A DNA stretch of 64,000 bases from Closterium sp. Naga37s-1 (GCA_947471745.1 CANJKZ010000092.1:2604001-2668000); one strand, 5' to 3'; positions 22,382 to 34,713 are shown, counted from the stretch's first letter. Numbers and translations are program-made. Notes: generated by a model from the letters alone, not told the origin.

Positions 22382-22505
22382 TGAAAAGAAACGAGGAATG
22401 GAATGACTAAAGGAAAGTTGGGTACAAAAGCAAACCCTAGAAAACCGTACCCCATATGTGCTACCCCACTATAGCCTACAGTAGCTATGTCATATAAATC
22501 TGACA
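22382..22505 (-). repeat. Copia-2 5' LTR (124 bp)
   Basis: TG...CA direct repeat of 15181-15304, three differences, followed outside by the CCCAA target copy. Confidence 0.95.
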
Positions 22506-22549
22506 CCCAAACCTCCCCGCCTGGTATGGCTGCACCATCCTCAAGCCTG

Positions 22550-22573
22550 TTGGCGCATCAGCTGATGCGCCAA
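22550..22573. repeat. perfect 24-bp palindrome
   Basis: Two 12-base arms, TTGGCGCATCAG and its exact complement, with no spacer. One arm also occurs alone at 14841-14852 on the other side of Copia-2. Confidence 0.85.
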
Positions 22574-22640
22574 CTGAACAAGGCATTAAAAGTGCTGGCA
22601 AACACCACCTTTGTTTCCTCATGCCCGATTCAAATTGTTA

Positions 22641-23161
22641 GGGCGTATAAAATCGCCGAACCCAGAAATTCGGCCAACATCCGTCGGGCCGTTTTGGCGA
22701 GAGTAACCCGTCTACAACGTTCGCTGAAAAAATTGCGAGGTTCGTCTATTTCGGATTAAAAAAAATGTGAAAAAGATGGCTGGTTGAATAGTCGACACGT
22801 ATCCGACACCATGTCGACTCCAACTCGGCCAAGTAGTCGACACCGTGAGCGATAGTCACGTATGACGTCGCACGGTATCGCAGAGCCACAAAATTTTGTG
22901 ATCTTGTCAAATCAGAAAATTTGCCGCCAAATGTGTGACTCCGTCGCACATTCGCAACTACTGTAGCAACTGTAATTTTTACAACTTTTTGCAATTCGGC
23001 CGCCAAACCTGTAAATTCAGCAAAGCTGTAAATAGTGGCTGTAAAGGTAATGACACGAAGTCGACCAATCCGTCGACTTTCGCGAAAGAAATGTCGATTG
23101 ATGGTCGACGAAAATCTGGCCAAAAGCAAATTGTGCAAGTGTGCCGGAATTTTACACGCCC
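22641..23161. mobile_element. Harbinger-like MITE B (521 bp)
   Basis: Ends GGGCGTATAAAAT (left) and, read inward from the right, GGGCGTGTAAAAT. Perfect TTA target duplication at 22638-22640 and 23162-23164. The interior is rich in GTCGAC and has no coding frame of note. Same end sequence type as MITE C, from which it is separated by about 86 bp. Confidence 0.82.
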
Positions 23162-23431
23162 TTAGTGTTGCATTGTCCCCTTAGTGCAATTCTCGTTAAG
23201 CTCGTTCCGTTCGTTCCATTGCACTCGCACGAGTTGTTAACGATACGGGGCGTGTAACATTTTCTAAAAGTAGTAAAAGTCCGGACAACCGTCCAAAAAC
23301 GGTTCGGATACCGAATCTAGGACGGTCCGAGTTCAAAGTCCGGACTAAGCCTCGTCTGGACGTTGTTTATGAAACTTTTCCAAACTTACGAAATTTAACA
23401 TGGAGCTCGTAACCATGATTACGACGCAATC

Positions 23432-23711
23432 CGTAAGGAATTCTCCTAATTCCTTACTGAGGCACTACGTACGCGTACAATTCCAAAGTTTCGGAGTTCA
23501 GGCTCGGTCCGCCGACCTCGCCTTCCAAACGTCCTTCGCGTCACCTTCGGGTTTCCCAACCCCAAACCTGCACCCAACCTTCGTGCGACTCCGCGACCTC
23601 GGCCTAGCTAGCTTTGCTATATTATGCCTAGGCCTCGTTGTTTGCTCAGTAGTTGTAATCACTTCCGCGATATTGCATTCTGCGCACTCTTCTTTCATGC
23701 AACTCATAACA
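23432..23711 (+). repeat. Gypsy-1 5' LTR (280 bp)
   Basis: Direct repeat of 43353-43632, about 96 percent identical by eye. Ends CATAACA. Confidence 0.93.
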
Positions 23712-23713
23712 CT

Positions 23714-23725
23714 TGGTATCATAAC
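23714..23725 (+). other. Gypsy-1 primer-binding site
   Basis: TGGTATCATAAC, two bases after the LTR. The first eight bases match the initiator-Met-type site. Confidence 0.6.
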
Positions 23726-23857
23726 TACTTTCATATGTTACCCTCCACTTTCCGGGGTAGTTTAGTGCAGGGGTACGATAGACTTGGTGGGCTGCAAAGC
23801 GGTCGGCTGAGAGATAGATACGATTATCTCGCTCCGACTAATAGCGTTTGCGCCTTT

Positions 23858-25092
23858 ATGAAAGTCAGAAAAATCGTTGTTAACCCGCTGCCCGTTAGGA
23901 GAAGCCTGAGAAATATGGACCAGGCTGAGTTTAACCGTTTCATGCAGGACTTTCGGGCGATGCAATCCAGCATGCAGTCTATGTCTGGCGAGTTGGAGCG
24001 CGTGAGGGTGGAAAACGCCGAACTACGCCAGGCGCGAGGTGAAGCGCGCCAGGAGTCGCCCGTCGTGGATGAAGCACGTAGCAGCTCCTCACTCAACGAG
24101 AACGTGTTTAACGAGCTGGATGCTTCGCAGGATGCTCAAGAGGAATGGGCGGCACAGCAGCAAGGAATACGGGAAGCGCCAGGACAGCAACCACAGGAGC
24201 AGGCAACGCCAAGGCAACAGTCGCAAACACTGCCACGACAGGCACCAGAGACAACCCCGGCGAAGGCTTCAGTGGCGCCCCGATGCATGCAGCAGCAACA
24301 GTCTCAACAACTGTCAAAATAAAACTAACGAACCCGCCCCCATTCAACCCCAGCGACAAAACCGTCACTATGTCTGCGTGGTTGTTCGGCGTGGAGGTTT
24401 TCTTCAATGCTGCGCAAATTGCTGACGATGTCACTCGCATTAATTTTGCAGTGTCACTGTTACGCGGACCTGCGTTGGAGTGGTGGAAGCCGACTCTTCA
24501 GATAGAGGGGACTTCGGCAGGACTGTCACGTGCAAACGACGGGACCTGGACATCTGTCACGCAACGAGCAACTACAATCTTCGGAGTGGCTACGATACGC
24601 ACATGGACGGAGTGGGGCGCCGCGCTGCGAGCCAGATTCGAGCATGTATCCGCCTCAGATTCTGCTCGCATGAAGCTGCGTACCTGGAAGCAGGTGGCGT
24701 CGGTCCAAGACTACACAGCGACGTTCTGCAATTTGGCCGACCAAGTGGACGATATGAGTGACGCGGAGCGACTCGACCGATACGTCGCCGGCCTAAAATA
24801 CGAAGTACAGTACGAGGTGCGACGGACGAGGCCACGCGACTTCCTTGATGCCGTCCAGATGGCCGAATCAACGGACGCGCTGATGCAGTGGGCGAGAATG
24901 AGTTTCCGGGAGGGCACTCAATTTCGTGGACCGCCGCGCCAGCCCACAATCAACGGTGTGGATGCGCCAAGACGTGGACCTAACACGTGCTTCAACTGCA
25001 ACCAACCGGGCCACTGGAAGAAGGACTGCCCGAAGCTGAAACAGGGAAACACAAACGACGGAGAGGGGTCGAGAAAAGAGACGAGTCAGTAG
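23858..25092 (+). pseudogene. Gypsy-1 gag, frameshifted
   Basis: Starts near MKVRKIVVNP (23858). A predicted coiled coil follows (FMQDFRAMQSSMQSM, then ELERVRVENAELRQ), then a Gln-rich region. Between about 24150 and 24290 the coding content changes frame, so one frameshift separates the N-terminus from the capsid. The second frame has the Retrotrans_gag domain (FFNAAQIADD, LLRGPALEWW, ALRARFEHV, DYTATFCNLADQV) and ends with a CCHC zinc knuckle (CFNCNQPGHWKKDC) at about 24989-25030. The stop is at 25090-25092. The protease frame overlaps the end, offset by one base relative to gag. Gag packages the RNA in virus-like particles; this copy cannot do so. Confidence 0.85.
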
Positions 25093-25664
25093 CAGTCGGG
25101 CCACCTACTGACGAGACCCCGTCGCCCGGCAATCAACATCCACACCGAGTAGTGGTACCAATACGGGCTATCGACCGCAACCGGACGAATAAGGTGGATG
25201 AACACGTGGATCACCCTGTGCTGGTCGTGGGGAGGGTTAACGGACATAAAATAAAACTTTTCGTTGACGGTGGGGCGAGCCACAGTCTCGTCAACCTGGC
25301 AACGGCTAAAAAAATCGGAGTCAAGCTGGACAGGTGTCTGCCCGAGATTGACGCACGACTGGTGGACGGGACACCGCTGGCGATCAAGGACGAGGTGCGA
25401 CAAATTCGGATGAAATGTGGCGACGATTTCGGGTTTTCAATGAGGATGCTGGCGACAACACTGGAAGGTTGCGCTGTGCTGCTGGGACGGGATTGGCTGC
25501 AGCGATACAACCCTACGATCGACTGGACGACGGGAGCAATCACGGTGCTAAGCAATAAGGGGCGCGTGACTCTTCCGAAATGGTCGGAGCCGGAGCCGAT
25601 GACAACACGTGTCAACGCGATAACGTTGAAGAGGGCGATAAAACGGGGAGCGAAAGGCTACGCC
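25093..25664 (+). pseudogene. Gypsy-1 aspartic protease
   Basis: Open frame overlapping the gag end, in a different frame, with the retropepsin motif FVDGGASHSLV (about 25260) and the later hydrophobic motif CAVLLGRDWLQRY. It would cleave Gag and Pol. Reading continues in the same frame across the Copia-3 insertion, resuming at 33011, so protease and reverse transcriptase belonged to one pol frame. Confidence 0.88.
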
Positions 25665-25791
25665 TGAGAAGAAACAAGAGTGGATGAACTGTGAATGAAG
25701 TGGGTACAAGTACTAACCCTAATTGGGTTGTACCCCCTATGGGATACCCCACTACAGCCTACACAAAAGTATAAGCTATAACGTTCTGACA
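25665..25791 (-). repeat. Copia-3 3' LTR (127 bp)
   Basis: TG...CA repeat of 32879-33005 with one difference. Confidence 0.95.
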
Positions 25792-26005
25792 CACCCCCAT
25801 AGGCAAAGTGGGGGAGAACAAGGGGTCACAAGACCAGTCAAGCAAAGCAAAGCAAGGCAAGCTCAGGGTGGATCACAACGTCACCACACATTCTGAGCAC
25901 AAGTTCAAGGCCAGAAGGCCAGTTCACATGCAGGAGTACATATATATATAGATAAGGCTAGACAAGCAAGAGCAGGTAGATATATATGTAACAGTACAAG
26001 CAAGG

Positions 26006-29000
26006 TCAAGGGGTGACCAAGTGAGGCAAGACAGGGACAAGACCCAGCTGAGTGCAGAAGCGCTGATGATCACAAGGCGGAAGAGCCTTGGTGAAGACAT
26101 CAGCAGTGTTGGCCTCAGAGGCCACGTACGCAAGCCGCAACTGACCACGCTGCTGTAGCTCACGAGCAAGGAAGTAGCGAAGAGCAATGTGCTTAGTTCT
26201 GTGCTCCAGTCTCTGCTCTCGACACAAGGCCAGCATGGCCTTGTTGTCTACGTACAGGACTGGAGGAGAACGAGGCGGCTCTCCAAGGTCGGTCAGCAGG
26301 TAGGCGAGCCAGCGAAGCTCCTGGGCAGCCATGGCCCCAGCGTAGATCTCAGCCTCACAACTGGAGCCGAGAACAGAAGACGAGCGAGTAGCCCGCCACG
26401 AAACAGAGCCGGAACCGAGGCTGAAAGTGTAACCCTCTGACGACCGCTGCGTAGCCTGGTCGTCAGCCCAAGAAGCGTCCGCGTGCCCAGTGAGGACCAC
26501 TGGACTCCGCCCTCCAAGCACTAGCCCCATGCCCGACGTACTGCACAAGTAGCGCAACACCCTCTTCGCAGCAGCCATGTGCTCTGGTCGGTGTCTCTCA
26601 GGAGCAACATAGCGTGCAAGAATGCTAAGAGGGTATGCAAAGTCAGGTCGTGTGCAGGTCATCAGGTACATGAGGCAGCCAACAAGCTAAGGATACGGGC
26701 CACTCGACTCTACGGACTCATCCGAAGGCAGAGCTGAGAGTGAGTGGCGAGTAGGCAGAGGAGTGGCCTGAGGCGAGGAGTACGTGAAGCCGAAGCGCTG
26801 AAGGACCTGCTGCACCATGTGTGACTGAGTCAGGGTAATGGTGCGGCGTGCTCTGTCCCGGGTGATCTGCAAGCCAAGGTAGCTGCGCAGTTCACCCATG
26901 TCTGTGCACGTGTGTCTCTTCTGCAGCTCGGACTTCACGTGGGCGAGTCCAGTAGTGTCAGCTGTGGCAAAGACTAAGTCGTCGACGTACACGAGGATGT
27001 AGAACGGCGGCAGAGAGGTGTCGGTGCGCAGAAACAGCGACGGGTCGGCAGTAGAAGGAGCAAACCCAAGAGCCGCAAGCGTAGTCCTCAATGTATCGTG
27101 CCACTCACGTGGCGCCTGGCGGAGACCGTAGACTGGACGCCGGAGACTCCACTGGGTACCAGGAGGGAAAGACCCAGTGAAGCCAGGTGGGCGGCGCAGC
27201 CAGATCTCCTCGTGCAGGCTGCCCTGCAAGAAAGCAGTGCTGAAGTCGAGAGAGTGCAGCTCGTAGTCACGGTGAGCAGCAACGTGTAGCAGTACCCGAA
27301 GAGTGGTCATCTTCGGGGTGGGGGAGAAGGTCTGAAAGTAGTCAACTCCCTGCCGCTGACTGAAGCCACGAGCCACGTAACGAGCCTTGAAGACAGGCGG
27401 AGAACCCGGCGGCCGCTTCACCCTGAAGATCCACATGCCACTGACGATGTTCGCCCCAGGAGGGGGGACAGCGTCAACGTAGGTGCCTGTGGACTTCCAG
27501 GAAGCCATCTCTGCATCCATAGCTGCCTGCCACTGAGAGGAGTAGGGACCCTCTATCGCCTCCGCGTAAGAGCGCGGAGTCGGGATGTCAAGTGCATCCG
27601 GGTCTCCCTCAGGGGTAAGCAGTACGGACACGAGATGAGGTGAAGCAGCTGCCAGACACTGGAACTCCTCCTGCCTGTCCTCAAAGACGTCCGTGCCAAG
27701 GGCACACTCACCCCCGACGGACGGAGGACAGACAGACTCAGACTCAGCAACAAGACTAGCAGCGTAGTCTAGGCGACAGCGAGCAGCAAAGTCGACGAGC
27801 TCAGCAACTAGGGCAGACGCAGCAGTAGACTCGAAAGAAGGGTCAGTGACGACAGTAGCAAGGAGACGCGTGACAGTAGGACTGGCAGCACGAAGAGAGT
27901 CCGACTCCGGGTCGGGAAGAGCAGGAAGGGAGGACTCAGGAGGAGAAGGCAAAGGGGCATGCAGAGGAGCAGTGGACGGACGCAGAGACATCCGGTGCGT
28001 GCCAGGGACAGGAGGAGGCCGCGGACGCGAACCACGACCACTAGCGCGAGCAGTACGGACAGGCGACGCAGGGCGAGACGCAGGCTCACGACGCTCAGTA
28101 AGACCTCCAGTAGGACCAGTGTAGGGAGAAGGAGCAGGCAAAGGGGAGGGAGGCTGTAGCTGTGACTGCGACGGGACAGGCTGTGGACCCTCCAAGGGAG
28201 GAGGAGGACCAGCAGAAGGCGGAAGACCAAGAACCTGCTGCAGGAGTGGAACGAAGTACGGTCGAGGCCGCGTAGCGACGCCAGAAACAGCAGGGACAGC
28301 ACCAGTACCCCCAGTAGGAGCACCCGCTCCAGCAGCACCTCCAGCAGCTCCACCAGTGGTAGCCGCAGCGCCAACACCCTCAGCAGCACCAGCTCCAGTC
28401 GAACCTGCAGGCCCAGCAGCTCCAGTACTCCCAATACGAGCACCTCCGGGACCCGCAACAGCAGCACCCTCAGTAGCCGAAGAACCTCCAGCACCAGCAG
28501 CACGGCTCCAGCGCCGGGCAAACCACTCGCGCAGCTCGTGTGGAGAGAGTGGCTCCCGACAAAACGAAGCACGCGGAGAACCTCCAGGCGGAGGACCTCC
28601 AGGCTCAGTACCCCCAGACCCAGCACCCCCAGGCGTAGCACCCCCACACTCAGCACCCCCAGGCTCAGCACCCCCAGGCTCAGCACCCCCAGGCGTAGCT
28701 TCCCCAGACTCAGCACCCCCAGGCTCAGCACCTCCAGGCTCAGCACCCCCAGTCTCAGCACCCCTAGGCTCAGCACCCTCAGCAGCACCAGAGTCACCAG
28801 TGACCTCGACAGGCTCGGCTGCGTCTACCTGGGACACACCTGAAGGGGCAGGACCCTGAGGGGGGAGGGGGTCTACCGGGGGGGGACCTGGTACAAGGAA
28901 GAGCGGGGGCGGGGGGAGGGACGGAGTGCGGTAGGGGAAGAGGCGGTAGTAGGGGACCGACTCGTCGAATGTGACGTCCTGGGAGGACAGAACACGGCGA

Positions 29001-31888
29001 GAGGTGGGGTGGTAGAACTGCCACCCAGGCGCGTCGGGGGGGAACCCCAGGAAGACGCAAGGAGCAGCACGAGGGGACAGCTTGTCCGCAGACAAGTCGC
29101 GGACAAACGCCCGAGATCCCCAGACCCGGAACGCCGACGCATCGCCAACCTTCCCCGTCCACAGCAAGGCTGGGGAGGTCTCCGGCGTGGAGACCCTAGG
29201 GTGAAGGTTGATCTGATGCGCCGCGTACCTCACCGCAAACGGCCACAGAAAATGGGGGGCAGCCGCATGCATCATAGACGTACGAGCGACGTCCATGACC
29301 ATGCCAATGCGGCGCTCAGCAATCCCATTTTGCTGCGGAGAGTCCGGAAGTGTGAAGGTCTGACGGATGCCTCGTGCACGACAGTAGGCTCGCAGAAGGC
29401 CAGAGGAGAACTCCCCGCCTCTGTCCGAGTGCAGACGCAGAACAGGAAAGCCGGAGCCAAAGCTCTGCCTGAGCTGGAGACGAGCTGCGCGGATCCAGTC
29501 GATCAGCACCTCAGTGACATCACCCTTGCTGCGCAAGGGGAAGACTGCGGTGTAACGCGAGTAGTCGTCAACAACGAGTAGGAAGTAGCGCTCGTGACCC
29601 TGCCCACGGACGCGGGCTGGGCCCCACACGTCCATGTGAAGCGTCTGCAACGGGGCCTCTGTCGGAGGAAACTGGGAGGAGTGAGGGGCAGCACGCTGGC
29701 GCCCCTCGACACAGGGGACACAGGTAGGGCCAGGGCCCTAAGGAAGGGGAGGGAGGGACCGGGGGAGACCAGACACTAGAAGACGGGAGGCCATGCCTCT
29801 GAGCCGAAGCAGAGAGGGGTGACCAAGACGGTGATGCCAGAGGAGAGTCTCGTGAGACAGGAGACGACACGAACAGGGGGCAGACTCAGGACCAGACCTG
29901 GACGCTCCAGCAAACACCCGACCCGACGAAGCGACTCTACCAGACTCAGTAACGGGAGGAGACGCAGTGGTCAGTGTGTACAGGCTCGACCCCGGCTGAC
30001 GGGTAAACGTAGCCAGGTGTCGGCCTGTGCTAGCCTCTGTACAGTGCGTCACCCGCTGACGCGCAGGAGTGAACTGGTGTACACCCGCATCCTGGAGGTC
30101 AGCACCACTCACTAGGTTCGTAGAGAACGAGGGGAGGTAGAGACCAGACAGGGTGCCAGAGGGAGCCGCCGGACACGGGAGGACTGTGGAGAAGCGAGAC
30201 AGGACAGGACCCCCAGAGGGGTCAGCCAGAGACACTGCAACCGGCCGACTCAGCGGTGTGAGTGTGGTGCCGTCCCGAAAGAAGGAGCGAGACGCCCCAG
30301 AGTCAAGGGTGAAGGTGAGGGAGGCCGAAGCCGACGTAGTACCTGAGAGCGCAGACTCACCAGTACCTGAGGACGCAGACACACGGGCACCAAGAGCAGC
30401 AGCGTCGCAAGCACCTAGGGCAGCAGCCTCACCAGGACCTAGCGCAGCAGTCTCAATGCCCGGATCGGGCGGGAAACACCGGTAACAGTCACCCTCATCA
30501 CTAATAGACACAGCATACATGGCAGAGAGAATAGCATCAAAGTCAAGATCATAGATGGCAACAACCGCCCTGGACAGCTCGCCCCAGCGAGGGATCTCTG
30601 AGGCCTCCGGGAACTGGTGACGCCACGCGTCCGTCAGGCGGCCAAAGCAGCGCTGGGTGGGGTGGGCACCCCCACACTGCTCACCCGCACGGTCGCCGGT
30701 GCGCAAAACGTAGGAGCACGGACCAAAACCCCCACCCCGCTGACGCGCAGTGTACCACTCACGAAGCTGCTGAGGGGACAGGGTGTCACGACCACGCTGC
30801 TGCTGCTGGCGCGAGCCACCACCGGAGCCACTCCTCTGCGAAGACCCGCGACCAGCACCACCGCCACCCCCGCCGCCTCCGCCGCCTCCGCCGCCTCCGC
30901 TACTGCCGCCGCCTCCGCCTCCGCCTCCACCGCCGCCTCCTCCGCCACCTCCGCTCCCACCGCCACCGCCGCCGCCACCTCCGCCTCCACTGCCGCCACC
31001 GACCCCTCCACCCCCACCTCCACTCCCACCGCCACCCCCACTCCCCCCACTGCCGCCACCTCCACCTCCACCGCCCCCGCTCGCTCCTCCAGCGCCCTTG
31101 CCCCCCTTGCCCTTGCCAGAGCGGCGTCTCCCGCTAGGGGCAGACGCCACACCGACCGACTCAAGACCAAGGAGGTCGGCCGCAGCAGCAGAGGCAACAG
31201 AGGGCAGAAGGGGGGAGGGGGAACACCCCTCAAAGATGGGGGTGCGCGGGTCACCACGAGAGGCCCCTACAGCGACTATGCTCTTCTCGGCCGCTAGGAG
31301 GGACTTCTCGAGGAGGTCAACAGTGAGAGTGGTGGGACAGACAGAGAGAAAGTGGTCCCTGACTACGCGAAGGGAGTCAGGAAGGCGAGTGACTATGTAG
31401 TAAAGAGTGATGTACATGGGGGGGGGGTTCTTGGCGCAGAAGTCAGGAGGGAGTGCAGCACGGTAGCGAGTGTCACTAGTGCGGAGGTGCGTAATGAGGT
31501 CAGCGACTGTGGGAAAGGCAGCAAGGTCAGGAAAGAGGTACGGTAGCATGAGACGGCTCAGTGCAGCAGTGGCAGGGGAGGAGTAGCGCGCAACTACAGC
31601 GTCGTACAAGGTCTGAGCACTCTTGTACTGACTAAAGTGCGCACGCTCGGAGGTAGGGAGGTGGCGACGCACAGCAAGACGTGCAGCAGCGTCGCGCGTG
31701 GCCCACTGGGAGCGAACAGTGGCGTCAGCATCAGCAGCAGGGGCAGTGGAGGCTCCAGAGGTGAGGTCAAAGAGAGAGAGGCCGTCTGCCCTATCGCACT
31801 GTAAGAACAGCTGCAGGTCATCTACCCAGACCTCAAAGTCAATGGCCCGACCCTCACCGTCAAAGACGAGAACACTAGGGGTAGCCAT
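26006..31888 (-). pseudogene. Copia-3 gag-pol, two premature TAG codons
   Basis: Starts at ATG 31888 (MATPSVLVFD) with gag, a long interrupted poly-Gly tract, the Cys/His motif (C-x13-C-x3-H-x4-C), protease LDSGAS and GAG-pre-integrase. TAG at 29738-29740 interrupts where relatives have a Pro codon. The frame resumes with integrase (HMDVWGP, HSDRGGEF, QQNGIAERR), linker, and reverse transcriptase (YVDDLVFA). A second TAG at 26687-26689 replaces Glu between reverse transcriptase and RNase H. RNase H follows (HADASWADD) to the TGA at 26006. No frameshift is seen. The interdomain linker has fewer and different GGAEPGG-type units than Copia-2. Confidence 0.93.
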
Positions 31889-31934
31889 GACCCTAGACGA
31901 CTAGCAGCGCAAACAGTAGGGTGAGGGCAGTGCA

Positions 31935-32849
31935 GTGAAAAGGCGCTGTGCTCACCAGACTGGGCAGGTCGGGCGGCCCGGAAGGAGGGCGGCGCGGCGG
32001 CTCGGCGGCTCAGCTGCTGGGCGGCTCGGCGGGTCGGCGGCTCCGCTGCTGGGCGGCTCGGCTGCTGGGCGGCTCGGCTGCTGGGCGGCTCGGCTGCTGG
32101 GCGGCTCGGTTGCTGGGCGGCTCGGCTGCCAGGCGGCTCGGCTGCTGGGCGGCTCGGCTGCTGGGCGGCTCGGCTGCAGGGCGGCTCGGCTGCCGGGCGG
32201 CTCGGCTGCTGGGCGGCTCGGCTGCTCTGCTGTCGGGCGGCTCGGTTGTGCTGCTGAAGGGCGGCACGGCGGTCAGCTGCTCGGCCGGGTGAGACGGCTC
32301 GGGCGGCTAGGGTGGCGGGCGGCGCTGCAGCAGGTGACGGGGCCGAGAGCGAGGTGGCGGGGCCGCAGGTAGGGTGGCGGGGCCGCCGAGTGAGGCAGCG
32401 GGGCCGCTATGTAGGGCGGCGGGGCCGCAGGTAGGGTAGGGCGGCGACGAGCCAGGCGGCGACGGGCCGGGACAGGCGGCGCACGGACCACAACGGGCGG
32501 CGACGGGCCGGGGGAGGCGGCGCACGGGCCGCGACGGGCGGCGACGGGCCGGGCGGCGACGGGCCGGGCGGCGACGGGCCGCGACGAGCGGCGACGGGCC
32601 GGGACAGGCGGCTCAGGGGCCGCGTCGCACGGGACGGGCGGCTCACGTGGCCGGGGCGGGCGTCAAAAGGGCGGCGGGCGGGCCGCGTAGGGTGGCGACG
32701 GGCCGCGAAGGGCGGCGACGGCCGAGCAAGGGCGGCTCGAGGGAGGCCGCGACGGTAGAGAGAGGACCCGAGGCGCGACTCGGGCCTAAGCGGAGCGCGC
32801 TTCGGGCAGAAAAAAAAAAAAAAAAAATCGATGGTGGGCCCTAGGATCA
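31935..32849 (-). repeat. Copia-3 GC-rich tandem-repeat leader
   Basis: A very regular block at 31990-32240 built on the 16-base unit GGCGGCTCGGCTGCTG, then GGCGACGGGCCG-type units at 32430-32640, and an A-run at 32810-32827 near the 5' LTR. The open frames here are repeats read through, not genes. Confidence 0.85.
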
Positions 32850-32878
32850 GTTCCCACTAGGGAACCTGCTCGATACCA
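32850..32878 (-). other. Copia-3 primer-binding site and hairpin
   Basis: TGGTATCGAGCAGGTTCC next to the LTR and the GTTCCC/GGGAAC stem, identical in form to Copia-2 and -4 despite the different LTR. Confidence 0.8.
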
Positions 32879-33005
32879 TGAGAAGAAACAAGAGTGGATG
32901 AACTGTGAATGAAGTGGGTACAAGTACTAACCCTAATTGGGTTGTACCCCCTGTGGGATACCCCACTACAGCCTACACAAAAGTATAAGCTATAACGTTC
33001 TGACA
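32879..33005 (-). repeat. Copia-3 5' LTR (127 bp)
   Basis: Repeat of 25665-25791; one difference. Confidence 0.95.
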
Positions 33006-33010
33006 ACGCC

Positions 33011-34713
33011 GTACAGCTGTACGAGGTGGTGGCGTCCGAAAAAATCGCCGACATTGACACGCGCTGCGCTGCCGTACCAGGGGACGTGGCGAGCATAATT
33101 CGGAGGTATCCCGAAATTTTCGCGGATGACCTGCCTGACGGGCTACCACCTCAGTGACCAGAAGACCACAGGATCGAGCTGGAGCCGGGCGCAAAACCAA
33201 CTGTCCGGTCATAGTGGCGGCTCAGCGTTGCGGATACAGCTGGATTACCTGCTCTCGAAGGGTTTTATCCGGCCGAGCACGTCACCTTACGCCGCCTCGA
33301 TACTGTTCACGCCGAACAAAGGACGGAGGCCTGCGCATGTGCATCGACTATCGAGCGCTGAATCGGATCACCATCAAGTCACGTTACCCGATTCCGCGAG
33401 CGGACGACCTGCTGGATCAGCTTCGCGGGGCTCGCTTCTTCTCGAAAATCGATTTGCGAGGTGGCTACCACCAAATTCGCGTGTTCGCCGAAGACTGCCC
33501 AAAAACTGCATTTCCAACCCGCTACGGCAGTTACGAATACACAGTGATGCCGTTTGGGTTGACGAACGCGCCCTCGACCTTCCAGCTCACCATGAATGGG
33601 GTGTTTCGGGACATGCTGGACAAAAAGGGTCATCGTTTAACTGGACGACATCCTGGTGTACAGCAAGACTCGGGAGCAGCATTTACGGGATTTAGAGGAG
33701 GTGTTCCGGCGCTTGCAGCAGAACTGACTGATTACGAAGGGCTCTAAGTGTGAGTTCTTACAGCCGGAACTAGAGTTCCTGGGGCACGTCATTTCAGGGG
33801 AGGGCATTAAAATTGACCCTCGCAAAGTGACGGCAATTTCGGAGTGGAAGCCGCCCACGAACATCACGGAGTTGCAGAGTTTCCTCGGCTTCGTCAACTA
33901 CTTCCGCCGTTTTGTACCGAATATGGCGGGGGTAACCAGGCCGTTAACCGATCTTCTGCATAAGGGCGTGCAATTTTGTTGGGGGGAGAGAGAACAGCTG
34001 GCCTTCGACGAGCTGAAGAAAATTTTGGGTTCACCCTCGGTGCTTCGGCTGGCAGACCCATCTCGACCGTTCGAAGTCGTGACGGACGCCAGCGATTTCG
34101 CTGTCGGCGCCGTCCTTCTACAGGATTTCGGCAACGGGCTGCAACCCATCGCGTACGAGTCACGGAAAATGCAGCCGCCCGAGCGCAACTACCCTGTACA
34201 CGACAAAGAAATGCTCGCCATCGTGCATGCATTTCGTACCTGGCACTGTTATCTCACGGGAGCCGACGTCACGATCCGGACAGACCACAAATCATTACAG
34301 TACATGCGCAGCCAACCACAGCTCAACCCGCGACAAATCCGGTTTCTCGATTACCTCGAGTCAAATTTCAGCTACACCATCACGTACAAAAAGGGCGCCA
34401 ACAACATCGCCGACGCCCTGACCCGCCCATCGATGCAGACCGCAGCAGTTCTAATCGCCCATTCTAACCCTTTATTGGCAAGATTATTCAAGCACGGCTA
34501 CAGGACTGACCGATTTTTCAGGACGAATCAACACCAACGGGTCACCACGGCACATGGGAGCTATTACCTAAAAGTCGGTACCAACCGAGTTTGGGTACCT
34601 TCCTACCGACCCTTACGAGAGTTGCTGACGCAGGAAGTCCACGACTCCAACCTCTCCGGCCATTTCGGCGTCGACAAAACATTGAAGCTGCTGCAGTGGA
34701 ATTATTACTGGCC
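33011..34713 (+). pseudogene. Gypsy-1 reverse transcriptase, RNase H, integrase start
   Basis: Continues pol after Copia-3. The connection region ends at a TGA near 33155 where CGA would be expected. Reverse transcriptase follows with [25 protein letters not shown] and [14 protein letters not shown]. The catalytic YLDD box near 33640 is destroyed by a frameshift, and another frame resumes at about 33760 ([15 protein letters not shown]). RNase H is well preserved ([23 protein letters not shown]). The integrase zinc-binding domain begins ([15 protein letters not shown]) and is cut after its two His by Copia-4. At least three lesions exist in this segment. Confidence 0.9.

Larger units (their letters stand above)
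15181..22505 (-). mobile_element. Copia-2, intact short-LTR Ty1/copia element
   Basis: Complete 7325-bp element with 124-bp LTRs (15181-15304, 22382-22505; three differences) and a perfect target duplication CCCAA (15176-15180 and 22506-22510). Its order is 5' LTR, primer-binding site and hairpin, tandem-repeat leader (21480-22350), one uninterrupted gag-pol frame, about 210 bp of 3' untranslated sequence and purine tract. It is the only copy in the window with all parts apparently functional and is the natural candidate protein donor for its defective relatives. Confidence 0.96.
25665..33005 (-). mobile_element. Copia-3, short-LTR copia, diverged subfamily
   Basis: 7341 bp, LTRs of 127 bp (25665-25791, 32879-33005; one difference) and a perfect target duplication ACGCC (25660-25664, 33006-33010). 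Inserted in pol of Gypsy-1 in the opposite orientation. The LTR sequence differs clearly from those of Copia-1, -2, -4 and -5 although the layout is the same, and the protein shows more substitutions, so it is a separate subfamily. Confidence 0.95.

Noticed and set aside
22487..22759. 90-codon plus-strand frame beside Copia-2
   Set aside because: It starts inside the Copia-2 LTR and ends inside MITE B, so it spans three unrelated sequences.
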